Shown: positions 34,287 through 43,118 of the stretch, piece after piece | Layout of the letters: the number at the start of each line of letters is the position of its first letter | Position numbering within the stretch: position 1 is the first letter of the stretch | Source: an uncultured Bacteroidota bacterium | Lineage (GTDB): Bacteria > Bacteroidota > Rhodothermia > Rhodothermales > Salinibacteraceae | Direction: 5' to 3' | Length of the DNA stretch: 64,000 nt | Assembly: GCA_913056185.1 (NCBI GenBank) | Contig: CAJXLV010000004.1 | Coordinates: 1 to 64,000, forward strand | Position numbers and translations under genes: made by a program | The notes under the pieces: generated by a model | Databases searched by the model: none | What the model was told of the DNA's origin: nothing | Seen by the model: only the letters and a program-made list of their open reading frames with translations

Positions 34287-36134
34287 TTATCCTTGCGGGG
34301 CGGGCAGGGCGCGCAGGCGTCCTCGGGCCTTGCCGGCAAGGAGCGAGCTGGGGTACTCGGTGAGAAGGCGGCTGTAGGTGGAGGCGGCCGCGGCAGGGCG
34401 CCCGCTCGATTCCAGCAATTCGCCCACCCGGAACAGACTGCGGTCGGCGTACGGGCTGCGGGGATGGCGCTCGGGCACGGAGCGGAAGGCGGACAGGGCC
34501 GCGGCGGTATCGCGCCGGGCGAGGTGAACCGTGCCCCGCTGAAAGCGCGCATTGTCGGCGAGCGGGTGGCGAGGGTGCTCCTGCACGAGGGTGTCGAGCT
34601 GGGCGAGCGCCGTGCGGTAGGCTCGCTGGCGCTGGTGCAGCCGGGCCTGTGCGTAGATCTGCAGCGCAGCATCGAGCGAGTCGGGGCCGCGGTTCTCCTG
34701 GAGCAGGGTTTTGAGCTCGATTGCGTCATTGGCCACGTCGGCCGCGGGGTCTTGGCTGATTGCGTCGGCCCGGGCCGCAGTGGCATCGAACTCGCCCTGG
34801 TAGAAGTGGAGCAGGCTCAGTTCGTACCGCGCGCGGTCGGCAAGGTCGCTGTCTTGCGCACGCTCGGCCAGGCGCGAAAACAGAAGGCGGGCGCGGCGGA
34901 GGTGGTCCTGGAAGAGGGCCACACGCGCCTGGTGGTACTGCCCCTGCGCGGCGGCTGTGGTTTGCGGGTGGTTCGAGACCAGCTCTTCAAAGGTGGCTGC
35001 GGCCTCTTCGGGGGCGTGGTAAACGTCGAGCTGCAGGGTGCCCAGCTTGAGCAGTCCCTTCGGGCGGTCCGGGTGGCCCGGATGCGACCGCAGAAAAGTG
35101 GTGTAGGCCGATCGGGCGCGCTCGTAGCGGGCCGAATCCTGGGCGGCCGTGGTCGTGTCCGTCTCCAGCGAGGCCCACTGCCGGTACAGCGAGCCGAGGG
35201 TGAGACGGGCGCTGGGCGCTACGTCCGCATTCGGATGGCGATCCAGCACGGCCGCGCAGGCCCGGGTGGCCACGCCGAACCGCTGCGCGTCCGCGGCCTT
35301 CTGGGCAAACCGGTACAGAAGGCGCCCCTGCTGTTGTTCGAGGCGGTCGAGGGCGCGGTAGACGTCGAGCGCCGCGGCGTAGTCGTTTCGCTCCATGTGC
35401 AGCCAGGCCAGCAGCTCCCGGTACGCCCGGTTCAGGGGGGCGTCTTCCACGGCGGCCTCCAGGACCGAAATGCTGGCCGCCAGGCCCTGATCCTGCTCCA
35501 CAAAGGTCCGGAGGCGGTCCTTCACGTATCCCCCCCGCTCCGGAGCGTCGGCGAGCAGCGCCACGTACTCGCGCATGCTTCTGCGGAACTGGCCGTCGAG
35601 GCCGTACAGATAGGCCAACTCGGGGCGAAACGCCTCGGGCTGGTTGAGGGTGGAGCGCCCTTTCTTGAGCACCGAAATGGCCTTTTGGAAGTGGCGAAGG
35701 TTGACCAGGGTCTGGTAGACGGTCCGGTAGGTCTGGGACGTGTTTGGGGCCAGGCGCAGGGCGCGGTCCCAGGTGGCATTGGCCGCCTGCACGGCCTCCT
35801 TCTGGTACTGCAGCCGGGCCTTCTCCGTCAGCAGCGGCACCGTGGGAGAGTCTCCGATGCGGGCGTCCACCAGCCGGAGGGCCGCGTCGTAGCGCTTGAG
35901 GCTCTCGTACGCGTCCTTAAGTTTCCGGTAAAAGGCCGCATTCTGGGGCGCCTCTGTGTGCAGGGCTTCCAGCAACGGAATGGCCCGCTTGGGGTCGCCG
36001 GACCGCATCAGGGCGTTGGCCCGTTGGAACCGCCGCAACTGGGTACTGTCGGAGTCTTGCGCAGAGGCGGGACTGGCAGGAACGCCGGCCAGCAGCAGGG
36101 CCAGGGCCAGAGACAGGAGACGAAGGGCGGGCAT
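34287..36134 (-). CDS. secreted TPR-repeat protein
   Basis: 615 residues. The signal peptide LRLLSLALALLLAGVPAS ends ASAQ. At least ten tetratricopeptide repeats follow, with the Trp/Leu/Gly-Tyr-Ala-Pro spacing spread over about 28-600 (for example ANALMRSGDPKRAIPLLEAL and DALYESLK-type helices). The last repeats resemble the YbgF/BamD kind (HPRSPYADRSLFRVGELLES). It is predicted periplasmic and a scaffold for protein contacts. It is the first gene of a two-gene unit with the Tat-exported protein. The ATG at 36134 (MPALRLL) is chosen because it opens the signal peptide. Confidence 0.75.
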   Translation of the reverse strand: MPALRLLSLALALLLAGVPASPASAQDSDSTQLRRFQRANALMRSGDPKRAIPLLEALHTEAPQNAAFYRKLKDAYESLKRYDAALRLVDARIGDSPTVPLLTEKARLQYQKEAVQAANATWDRALRLAPNTSQTYRTVYQTLVNLRHFQKAISVLKKGRSTLNQPEAFRPELAYLYGLDGQFRRSMREYVALLADAPERGGYVKDRLRTFVEQDQGLAASISVLEAAVEDAPLNRAYRELLAWLHMERNDYAAALDVYRALDRLEQQQGRLLYRFAQKAADAQRFGVATRACAAVLDRHPNADVAPSARLTLGSLYRQWASLETDTTTAAQDSARYERARSAYTTFLRSHPGHPDRPKGLLKLGTLQLDVYHAPEEAAATFEELVSNHPQTTAAAQGQYHQARVALFQDHLRRARLLFSRLAERAQDSDLADRARYELSLLHFYQGEFDATAARADAISQDPAADVANDAIELKTLLQENRGPDSLDAALQIYAQARLHQRQRAYRTALAQLDTLVQEHPRHPLADNARFQRGTVHLARRDTAAALSAFRSVPERHPRSPYADRSLFRVGELLESSGRPAAAASTYSRLLTEYPSSLLAGKARGRLRALPAPQG

Positions 36135-36359
36135 GGGCCGAGAAAGGGGCGCCGGGAAGGCGTGTCGCGTCAGGAGGCAAGCAAAGCCGCGGGGAGCAGG
36201 CTCGTTCCCAGAAAGCAGGCGCGGCTCCTGGTAGGACATCGGGGCGTTCTACGCCGTCCCCAAGATGGACGTTTCCCTCGCCCATCCCCACCGGCCGCGG
36301 CTCCCGGCTCCCCAACCGCCCCCGCACGTCGTTTCGCCACGGATCGCACTTTCCCACGG

Positions 36360-37580
36360 ATGACAATGTCGACGATGCAGACCCCACAGAACGGACAGGC
36401 CAGTGCCGCCGCGCCGCGTGGACTTTCCATTCTGGGAGCGACCGGCTCCGTGGGCACACAAACCCTTGAGGTGGTGCGTCTCTTCCCCGATCGGTTCGAT
36501 GTGCGCGCCCTCACCTGTGGCCGCAACGTGGAGCGCCTTGCCGAGCAGATCCGTGAATTTCGCCCCGCGCAGGTGGCCGTGGGAGCGCCCGAGCGTGCGG
36601 AGGCCTTGAAGCAGGAGCTGTCCCCCGACGGGCCCGAGGTGCAGATCCAGACGGGAACCGACGGCCTGTGTGCGGCGGCCACTCGCCCAGACGTGGACGT
36701 GGTGATGGGGGCAGTGGTGGGGTTTGCCGGGCTGCGCCCCGTGCTTGCTGCCTTACAGGCGGGCAAGCAGGTGGCGCTGGCCAACAAGGAAACCCTGGTG
36801 GTGGGCGGGACGCTCGTGGACCAGGCCCTGGCGGACGGGGACGGCGAGCTGCTGCCGGTCGACAGCGAGCACTCTGCCATCTTCCAGTGCATGGCTGGGG
36901 AGGCGGAGCGCCGCGTGGAGGAGGTGGTGCTCACCGCGTCGGGCGGGCCGTTCTGGGACCGCCCGGCCGACTCATTTGCGGACGTAACGGTGAGCGAGGC
37001 GCTCGACCACCCCAACTGGTCGATGGGCCCAAAAATCACAATCGATTCGGCCACCATGATGAACAAAGGCCTGGAAGTGATCGAGGCCAAATGGCTGTTC
37101 GACCTCGCCGTCGATCAGATTGAGGTGCTGGTGCACCCGCAGTCCATCGTGCACTCGATGGTTGCGTTTGACGACGGCGCGGTGAAGGCGCAGTTGGGCG
37201 TGCCCGACATGAAGGTGCCCATCCAGTACGCCCTCAGCCATCCGGCGCGCTGGCCGGCGCCGCACGAGCGCCTGGACTGGAGCTCTCTGTCGCGGCTCGA
37301 CTTTCAGCGCCCCGACGACGAGAAGTTTCCGTGCCTGCGCCTCGCCTACGAGGCCCTGGAGGCTGGCGGAACGGCGCCCGCGGTCCTCAACGCCGCCAAC
37401 GAGGTGGCCGTGCAGCGCTTCCTCGACGAAGACATTGGGTTTGCGGACATCCCGCGGGCGGTGGAGGCGGTCCTGGAGCGCCAGCCCCTTCAGTCGGAGC
37501 CCAGCCTGGAGGGGCTTGTGAGGGCCGACGCACGAGCGCGAGAGCGGACAGAGGAACTCGCCCTCCCTGTGCGAAATTAA
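36360..37580 (+). CDS. dxr: 1-deoxy-D-xylulose 5-phosphate reductoisomerase
   Basis: 406-residue DXR (IspC), making MEP from DXP with NADPH. The nucleotide motif is ILGATGSVGTQTL (about 24-36). LANKETLVVGG and PVDSEHSAIFQC carry metal and substrate residues. VLTASGGPFWD and NWSMGPKITIDSATMMNKGLE form the substrate loop, here cut into shorter motifs. In-frame ATGs at 36360, 36366 and 36375 are all possible starts. It opens the plus-strand cluster dxr-rseP-uppS-bamA-ompH-ompH, an arrangement common in bacteria, and supplies the pathway whose last enzyme IspH is at 2.9 kb. Confidence 0.95.
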   Translation: MTMSTMQTPQNGQASAAAPRGLSILGATGSVGTQTLEVVRLFPDRFDVRALTCGRNVERLAEQIREFRPAQVAVGAPERAEALKQELSPDGPEVQIQTGTDGLCAAATRPDVDVVMGAVVGFAGLRPVLAALQAGKQVALANKETLVVGGTLVDQALADGDGELLPVDSEHSAIFQCMAGEAERRVEEVVLTASGGPFWDRPADSFADVTVSEALDHPNWSMGPKITIDSATMMNKGLEVIEAKWLFDLAVDQIEVLVHPQSIVHSMVAFDDGAVKAQLGVPDMKVPIQYALSHPARWPAPHERLDWSSLSRLDFQRPDDEKFPCLRLAYEALEAGGTAPAVLNAANEVAVQRFLDEDIGFADIPRAVEAVLERQPLQSEPSLEGLVRADARARERTEELALPVRN

Positions 37581-37599
37581 AGTACGGCTCTTTTCGATT

Positions 37600-37624
37600 G
37601 CTGTCGTCTACGTCGCGCGACAGC
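37600..37624 (+). other. hairpin between dxr and rseP
   Basis: GCTGTCG (37600-37606) and CGACAGC (37618-37624) form a perfect 7-bp stem with an 11-base loop, 30 bp before the rseP start. No T-run follows, so it is more likely an mRNA processing or regulatory structure than a terminator. Confidence 0.4.
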
Positions 37625-37653
37625 CGTGGTTATTCGGTCAGTCCTCGTGTTAC

Positions 37654-39108
37654 ATGGACGTTCTCATCAGCCTCCTTTCGTCCACCCTGTGGTTCCTGGT
37701 GGCGCTCACCATACTGGTGTTCGTACACGAACTGGGCCACTTCCTCACCGCCAAGTATTTTGGGATGCGGGTGGAGCGGTTTTCCATCGGCTTTCCCCCC
37801 ACCATCCTGGGCCGCACGTACGGCGCGACCGAGTACGCGGTCGGGGCCACGCCCCTCGGCGGGTACGTCAAAATCAGCGGCATGATCGACGAGAGTCTCG
37901 ACACCGACCACACGGAAAGCACCCCCAATCCGTGGGAGTTCCGGGCCAAGCCGGTGTGGCAGCGCATTATCGTGATCAGCGCGGGGGTAATCTTTAACGC
38001 CATCCTTGCCATCGCGATCTTCGGGGGCATTCGATGGAGCGAAGGCGACACGTACATTCCGGCCGAAAACGTGACGCAGGTGTACGTGCAGGAGGGATCG
38101 GTGGCGCACGACGTGGGGCTGCGCACGGGCGACCGAATTCTGAAGGTAAATGGACAGTCGTTCGAGCGCTTCGACCAGATGACCCCGTCGTCGCTCGTCG
38201 CATCGGACACGCTCACCATCATGGTGCTACGAGCGGGCCGGGACACCACCCTTGTGGGCCCCCCCAACATTATTTCGCGCCTCAGCCGGGCCCGCGACAC
38301 CGAGCAGCCCTCGCAGTATTTTCCGGGCCTGGGCTTTCAGCCGCCGCTGATCGGCGGGGTGGTACAGGGAACGCCTGCCGACTCGGCCGGGCTGCAGACC
38401 GGAGACCGCGTCGTGGGGATTGAGGCCGACACCATTCGGTTTTGGAACGAGATGAGCGCCCGGGTGCAGCAGGCAGAAGGCGCGCCGGTCACACTTCGGT
38501 GGTTCCGGCCAGACTCGCTGGTGGGCGCACGGTCGGACCCGGGGGCCTCTCGTCTGGTGCGCGAGACGGCCAACGGCCGCATTCTGACAGCGCGCGTGGC
38601 GGCAGAATACGACGAGGAGCGGGACCGCTACCTGCTTGGGGTGCGGGGGCCAGGCGGAAGTCCCGTGACTCAGAAGGTGCTCTTTGAGGAATTTGGGGTG
38701 GAAACCCGATCGTACGGCCCGCTGGAAGCCCTGTCGGCGGGCGCGGCGGAAACCTGGGGCTACGGCCGAACCATTGTCGTTACCCTGAAGCGCATCATTG
38801 AGGGGCGAGACAGCCTGACCGACAGCCTCGGAGGGCCAGTCATGATTGCCCAGGTCACGAGCGAGGCGGCCTCGGCTGGCTCCATCCCGTACTGGCGCCT
38901 CGTAGCGGCCCTCTCCATCACGCTGGCCATCATGAACATCCTGCCCATTCCGGCGCTCGATGGGGGGCAACTGCTGTTCCTGATCTACGAGGCAGTGACC
39001 CGCCGGCGCCCCTCGGTGCGGGTGCGGCTCGTGGCACAGCAGGTGGGCATGATCCTGCTGATCGGCTTCATGGCGTTCCTGATCTTCAACGACATTCTGC
39101 GGCTTTAG
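37654..39108 (+). CDS. rseP: RseP family site-2 zinc metalloprotease
   Basis: 484-residue intramembrane protease that cleaves anti-sigma factors and signal-peptide remnants. The zinc motif HELGH (His25, Glu26, His29) is in the first transmembrane helix. PLGGYVKISGMIDES follows, then a PDZ region at about 150-185 (VGLRTGDRILKVNGQ) and a second at about 240-265 (SAGLQTGDRVVGIEAD). The third zinc ligand is in NILPIPALDGGQLLF near 430. Four transmembrane helices fit. It is 73 bp downstream of dxr, behind a 7-bp hairpin. A 14-bp tandem repeat lies after its stop. Confidence 0.95.
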   Translation: MDVLISLLSSTLWFLVALTILVFVHELGHFLTAKYFGMRVERFSIGFPPTILGRTYGATEYAVGATPLGGYVKISGMIDESLDTDHTESTPNPWEFRAKPVWQRIIVISAGVIFNAILAIAIFGGIRWSEGDTYIPAENVTQVYVQEGSVAHDVGLRTGDRILKVNGQSFERFDQMTPSSLVASDTLTIMVLRAGRDTTLVGPPNIISRLSRARDTEQPSQYFPGLGFQPPLIGGVVQGTPADSAGLQTGDRVVGIEADTIRFWNEMSARVQQAEGAPVTLRWFRPDSLVGARSDPGASRLVRETANGRILTARVAAEYDEERDRYLLGVRGPGGSPVTQKVLFEEFGVETRSYGPLEALSAGAAETWGYGRTIVVTLKRIIEGRDSLTDSLGGPVMIAQVTSEAASAGSIPYWRLVAALSITLAIMNILPIPALDGGQLLFLIYEAVTRRRPSVRVRLVAQQVGMILLIGFMAFLIFNDILRL

Positions 39109-39152
39109 CGCGAGCTCGGCCTGGGCCCTGAATGGGCCGGTGGCCGCGCCTC

Positions 39153-39220
39153 CTGGCGAAATGGTTCTGGCGAAATGGTTCTGGCGAAATGGTTCTGGCG
39201 AAATGGTTCTGGCGAAATGG
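39153..39220. repeat. 14-bp tandem repeat, nearly 5 units
   Basis: CTGGCGAAATGGTT is repeated four times perfectly (39153-39208), plus a fifth copy that lacks its last two bases (39209-39220). It lies 45 bp after the rseP stop and shows no sign of translation. Confidence 0.95.
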
Positions 39221-39268
39221 CGGCCCACGCCGGACCTGCAGTTGACGAAAAATGTGCATCCCGCGCCG

Positions 39269-39299
39269 TTGACCTTCGCGGCGGCTGCCCGTAGGTTAC
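39269..39299 (+). promoter_or_regulatory. candidate uppS-bamA promoter
   Basis: TTGACC (39269-39274) and TAGGTTAC (39292-39299) are separated by 17 bp, or 20 bp counting from TTG, as in the -33/-7 pairs at fbp and folD. It lies about 117 bp before the uppS ATG. This is a motif match only. Confidence 0.4.
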
Positions 39300-39416
39300 G
39301 ATCCTGTTGCCCCGTACAGGCCTCGCGCACAGGCGAACGGCAGCGCGGCGAGGTGAGCAAGGCGCAGCCGCGCAGAAAAGCTTTGAGGTAGGGGGCGGAC
39401 AGACGCCCCGTCTCGC

Positions 39417-40289
39417 ATGCATTGGTCGGAGACACCCAGTTCTATGGCATCGACCCGGCACACGACGGACGCGTCGGCCCCGTCCGACGCTTCGGAGAAG
39501 CACGACCAGCAGCGGCAGCAGGCGCTGAAAGAGCGCGGGCCGCTGCCTACCCACATTGCCTGCATCATGGACGGCAACGGGCGCTGGGCGCAAGAGCGTG
39601 GCCAGCCGCGCGCCACAGGACACCACGAGGGGGTTACTTCCGTCCGTGAGATCACCGAAGCCTGTGCTGAATTGGGGGTCGACTTTCTTACGCTCTACAC
39701 GTTCAGCACCGAGAACTGGGAGCGCCCGGACGCGGAAATCAACGCGCTGATGGAACTGCTCGTAAGTACGGTGCAGAAAGAGCGAGATACCCTCATGGAA
39801 AACGGCGTCAAGCTCCGCACCATCGGCGCCCTCTCCGAACTGCCCGACACATGCGAGACGGCCCTCGCAGAAACCAAGCAGGACACGGCGGAAAATCGCC
39901 GAATGACCCTGACGCTCGCTCTGTCGTATAGCGGACGCTGGGAGCTCCTGCAGGCGGCCCGGGCCCTGGCTGCGCAGGCGGCCGCGGGCGAGATTGATCC
40001 CGATGAGATCGATGCCGCACTTCTGGAGGACCATCTCGACACCCACGGCATGCCCGATCCGGACCTGCTGGTGCGCACCGGCGGGGAGTATCGGCTGTCC
40101 AATTTTTTGCTCTGGCAGAGCGCGTATACGGAGCTGTACATCACCGAAGACTTCTGGCCAGACTTCCGTCGGCCTCAGCTCTACGGCGCCATCCGGAGCT
40201 ACCAGGATCGGGACCGGCGCTTCGGGCGCGTAGGGGAGGGCCCTGGTTCGCCCGCCCCGGACGACGCGTCTGCCTCGGACGAGAGGTAG
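39417..40289 (+). CDS. uppS: undecaprenyl diphosphate synthase
   Basis: 290-residue cis-prenyltransferase making the C55 lipid carrier for peptidoglycan and O-antigen. The catalytic Asp52 is in CIMDGNGRWAQERG. TLYTFSTENWERP and DLLVRTGGEYRLSNFLLWQ hold substrate residues, and the end ITEDFWPDFR is typical. An N-terminal extension of about 40 hydrophilic residues is unusual compared with the usual length of about 245-250. An in-frame ATG at 39444 would shorten it by nine. It is followed by bamA after 246 bp, fitting the common uppS-rseP-bamA neighbourhood. Confidence 0.94.
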   Translation: MHWSETPSSMASTRHTTDASAPSDASEKHDQQRQQALKERGPLPTHIACIMDGNGRWAQERGQPRATGHHEGVTSVREITEACAELGVDFLTLYTFSTENWERPDAEINALMELLVSTVQKERDTLMENGVKLRTIGALSELPDTCETALAETKQDTAENRRMTLTLALSYSGRWELLQAARALAAQAAAGEIDPDEIDAALLEDHLDTHGMPDPDLLVRTGGEYRLSNFLLWQSAYTELYITEDFWPDFRRPQLYGAIRSYQDRDRRFGRVGEGPGSPAPDDASASDER

Positions 40290-40535
40290 CCCGCCGTGGG
40301 GCCCCGCATCCCCGCCCGCTCCGGTGGCTGCGCAAGGCGGCGGCTCCCCACCACTCGGCCTGTTGTTCTACCGCGTCGTTCGAAACGATCGTCCTGACTC
40401 GGGGGGAGAATAATTCCCGGGGAAGGCCCGTTCCTCCTTTACGCCAGGTTGCTTTCTCCGAAACCGCCCGGGTTCAGGTCTGTTGGACCGGGCTGATTGC
40501 AATTCACGTAGCCCCTAAATGAGCGCTCCCTCAGC

Positions 40536-43052
40536 ATGCGTCTGCGGCTTTCCGCTTTTTGTGCTCTCTTGCTTTTCGGTGGCGTCCTTTCCGCTGTTGC
40601 ACAGGCCCCGACGTCCCGCCGTGCCGCTGGCGCCACCGCCCAGTCCACCTACGTGATCGACGCCCTTCAGGTGCGCGGAGTGGAAGACCAACAGACGCGC
40701 CAGTTTGTGGTCCAGTCCAGCGGCCTTCGTACCGGACAGCGCATCGCGCTCCCGGCGGGCGACGCCGTGGCGCAAGCCATCCGTGCCATCTACGACCTCC
40801 GGATGTTCTCCGACGTGAAGATCTCCCGCGAAAACACGCAGGGCGACCGGATTACGCTCGTGATCGACGTCACGCCCGAGCCCACCCTGCAGGCGTACAC
40901 CCTGCAAGGCATCGATGGGGGCGACCGCGAAGACCTGAAGAAGAAAATGCCCCTGCTTCGGGGCACCTCCGTACGCCCTGCAGACGTTGAGCGGTCGAAG
41001 CAGGTCATTAAGAACTTCTACGAGAGTGAAGGCTACCTGCGCACCGAGGTGGAGGTCACGAGGCGGGAGACAGAAGACAATCGCGTCCGCCTCACCTTCA
41101 ACGTCAACCGTCGGGAAGAAATTGAGGTAGAGCGAATCCGCTTTCTGGGCAATGAGACGTTCGACGACGGGAAGTTGCGGGGGGCCATGTCGGAAACCCG
41201 AGAAAATCGCTGGTGGCGCTTCTGGAAGGGGGAAAAGTTCAAGCGGGACGCGTACGAAAAAGACCTCGACCGCGTCATTGACCACTATCGGGAGAACGGC
41301 TACTACGACGCCCGAATTGTTCGGGATTCCATCTATTACGTTGGGGAGGACGGGCTCGGCATCGACATCGAGGTGCGCGAAGGGAACCGCTACTACGTGA
41401 GCGATCTGACGTGGGAAGGCAACAGCATCTACCCGGATCGTGTGCTGTCCCAGCAGCTGGGGCTGGAGGAAGGCGATGTGTACAACGGCACGGCCCTCGA
41501 CGAAAACCTCTACGGCGGCCAGCGCAGCAGCGGCGTGCTGGGCCTGTACATGGACCGTGGCTACATGCGGGCCGATGTGCAGCCCACGGTGCGAGTGGTG
41601 GGCGACGACTCGCTGGACATCACGATGGACGTCCGCGAGGGCGACGTCTACAACTTCGGCGACATCGAAATTGCGGGCAATACCAAGACGAAAGACTACG
41701 TCATCCGGCGCGAGCTCTACACCGTACCGGGCGACCGCTTCAGCCGGAGTGCCATACAGGAGTCGATTCGTCGGCTCAGCCAGCTGAAGTATTTCAGCAA
41801 GCAGTCCCTCTCCGGCGGCCCCGACATCAGCGTGGACCCGGAGGACAAGCAGGCGGACCTCACATACAGCGTGGAAGAGACCGGGAGCGATCAGCTACAG
41901 CTTTCGGGCACGTTTGGGCAGTTTGGGCTGGTGCTGCAGTTGGGGTTTCAGTTCAACAATTTCTCTGCGCAGAACCTGTTTGAGCCCGGCGCGTGGCGGC
42001 CCTTGCCCTCGGGCGACGGCCAAAAGCTGGGGGTCAACGTGCGCACCAACGGCACCTACTACCAGAATTATTCCCTCTCCTTCACCGAGCCGTGGTTTCA
42101 GGGAAATCCTACGCCGGTGGGGGGATCGCTGTCGTACTCGAAGTACACGCGCTCCATCTTCGGGACCACCACGAGCGGCGTCGAGAACGGAAAGTTTGAA
42201 AGCTTCTCCGCAAATTTCTTCGTCCGGCAGCGACTCGACTGGCCCGACGACAAATTCATGACAGGGACGCGGCTCGGGTTTCAGCTGTACAACAACCGCG
42301 GCAACGACCCCTCCACCCCCGGCCCTGATCCCCTGTTCTCCACCGTCCCCTTCGGCACAAACCAATCCGTTACGGTGCGGCAGTCGCTGAGCCGCAACTC
42401 CCTGGACAATCCGCAATTCCCCCGCAGCGGGTCGCAGGTGTCGCTCTCGGTGGAGGTGGCCCCGCCGGTGGGCGACCTGGTACAGTACCACAAGTGGCGC
42501 TTCACGTCCAACTGGAATGTGCCGATCGGCGACAACTTCTCATTTGGCATGGGGACCGACTTCGGCTACATCGGGTCGATTACCGGCGAGGAGGTTCGCT
42601 TCGAGACCTTCGAGGTGGGGGGCACCCCGTTTGACTACCAGGGCGGCACGTTTGGGACGGATCCGGTGTACATGCGCGGGTATCCGCGCGGTGTGATTGG
42701 GCCGCTGGTGCGAGGGGCGCGGGGCACCCTCCGGCCGCAGGGCGGACAGGTGCTCAACAAGTATACGTCGGAGTTTCGGTGGAAGGCCGTAGAGTCGCAA
42801 CAGCTTCAGGCCCGCCCCTACCTGTTTCTCGATGCGGCCAACGCCTGGAGCAGCCTCAACACCTTCAGTCCCGCGGATCTGTACCGCTCGGCTGGCCTGG
42901 GCGTAAAGCTGTTCTTGCCCATCGTGGGGATGATTGAGTTCAACTACGGCTACAACTTCGACGAATTTGTGCCGCTGGAAAATGAGACGGGCCAGCCGGG
43001 TTGGACCTTTCAGTTCTCGCTGGGCCAGGGCTTTGGCGGGGGCGGGCGGTAG
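40536..43052 (+). CDS. bamA: outer-membrane assembly factor BamA (Omp85)
   Basis: 838 residues. A signal peptide (LRLSAFCALLLFGGVLS ending AVAQ) precedes POTRA domains at about 38-410, with repeating blocks such as VIDALQVRGVEDQQTRQ and VERIRFLGNETFDDGKL. The C-terminal 16-strand barrel starts near 440. The barrel signature is present as YMRGYPRGVIGP with the lid-lock VRGxRG type motif, and the protein ends with glycine-rich QGFGGGGR rather than the more common Phe. It folds and inserts barrel proteins. It leads into the two ompH genes 66 bp and 0.9 kb downstream. Confidence 0.94.
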   Translation: MRLRLSAFCALLLFGGVLSAVAQAPTSRRAAGATAQSTYVIDALQVRGVEDQQTRQFVVQSSGLRTGQRIALPAGDAVAQAIRAIYDLRMFSDVKISRENTQGDRITLVIDVTPEPTLQAYTLQGIDGGDREDLKKKMPLLRGTSVRPADVERSKQVIKNFYESEGYLRTEVEVTRRETEDNRVRLTFNVNRREEIEVERIRFLGNETFDDGKLRGAMSETRENRWWRFWKGEKFKRDAYEKDLDRVIDHYRENGYYDARIVRDSIYYVGEDGLGIDIEVREGNRYYVSDLTWEGNSIYPDRVLSQQLGLEEGDVYNGTALDENLYGGQRSSGVLGLYMDRGYMRADVQPTVRVVGDDSLDITMDVREGDVYNFGDIEIAGNTKTKDYVIRRELYTVPGDRFSRSAIQESIRRLSQLKYFSKQSLSGGPDISVDPEDKQADLTYSVEETGSDQLQLSGTFGQFGLVLQLGFQFNNFSAQNLFEPGAWRPLPSGDGQKLGVNVRTNGTYYQNYSLSFTEPWFQGNPTPVGGSLSYSKYTRSIFGTTTSGVENGKFESFSANFFVRQRLDWPDDKFMTGTRLGFQLYNNRGNDPSTPGPDPLFSTVPFGTNQSVTVRQSLSRNSLDNPQFPRSGSQVSLSVEVAPPVGDLVQYHKWRFTSNWNVPIGDNFSFGMGTDFGYIGSITGEEVRFETFEVGGTPFDYQGGTFGTDPVYMRGYPRGVIGPLVRGARGTLRPQGGQVLNKYTSEFRWKAVESQQLQARPYLFLDAANAWSSLNTFSPADLYRSAGLGVKLFLPIVGMIEFNYGYNFDEFVPLENETGQPGWTFQFSLGQGFGGGGR

Positions 43053-43054
43053 CG

Positions 43055-43078
43055 GTACGCATCCCGGTACGCATCCCG
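43055..43078. repeat. 12-bp tandem repeat, 2 units
   Basis: GGTACGCATCCC is repeated at 43055-43066 and 43067-43078, directly after the bamA stop codon and before the first ompH start (43119). Confidence 0.85.
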
Positions 43079-43118
43079 GACGGTTCACCACTTTCACCAG
43101 TGCGATCCCACCAGTGTC

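Larger units (their letters stand above)
39109..39416. other. 308-bp spacer between rseP and uppS
   Basis: The first part holds a 14-bp tandem repeat (39153-39220). A promoter-like TTGACC-N17-TAGGTT lies at 39269-39297. The remaining 120 bp before uppS is GC-rich leader with no recognised gene or RNA family. Confidence 0.6.

Noticed and set aside
40385-40430. GGGAGAATAATTCCC near-palindrome between uppS and bamA
   Set aside because: Imperfect symmetry, no T-run, and no second copy; neither a terminator nor an operator can be supported.
24420-40459. Identical 16-mer CCAGGTTGCTTTCTCC at 24420-24435 and 40444-40459, both intergenic
   Set aside because: In 64 kb a shared 16-mer is expected about once by chance given the number of position pairs, and flanks do not match. 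Not evidence for a dispersed repeat.
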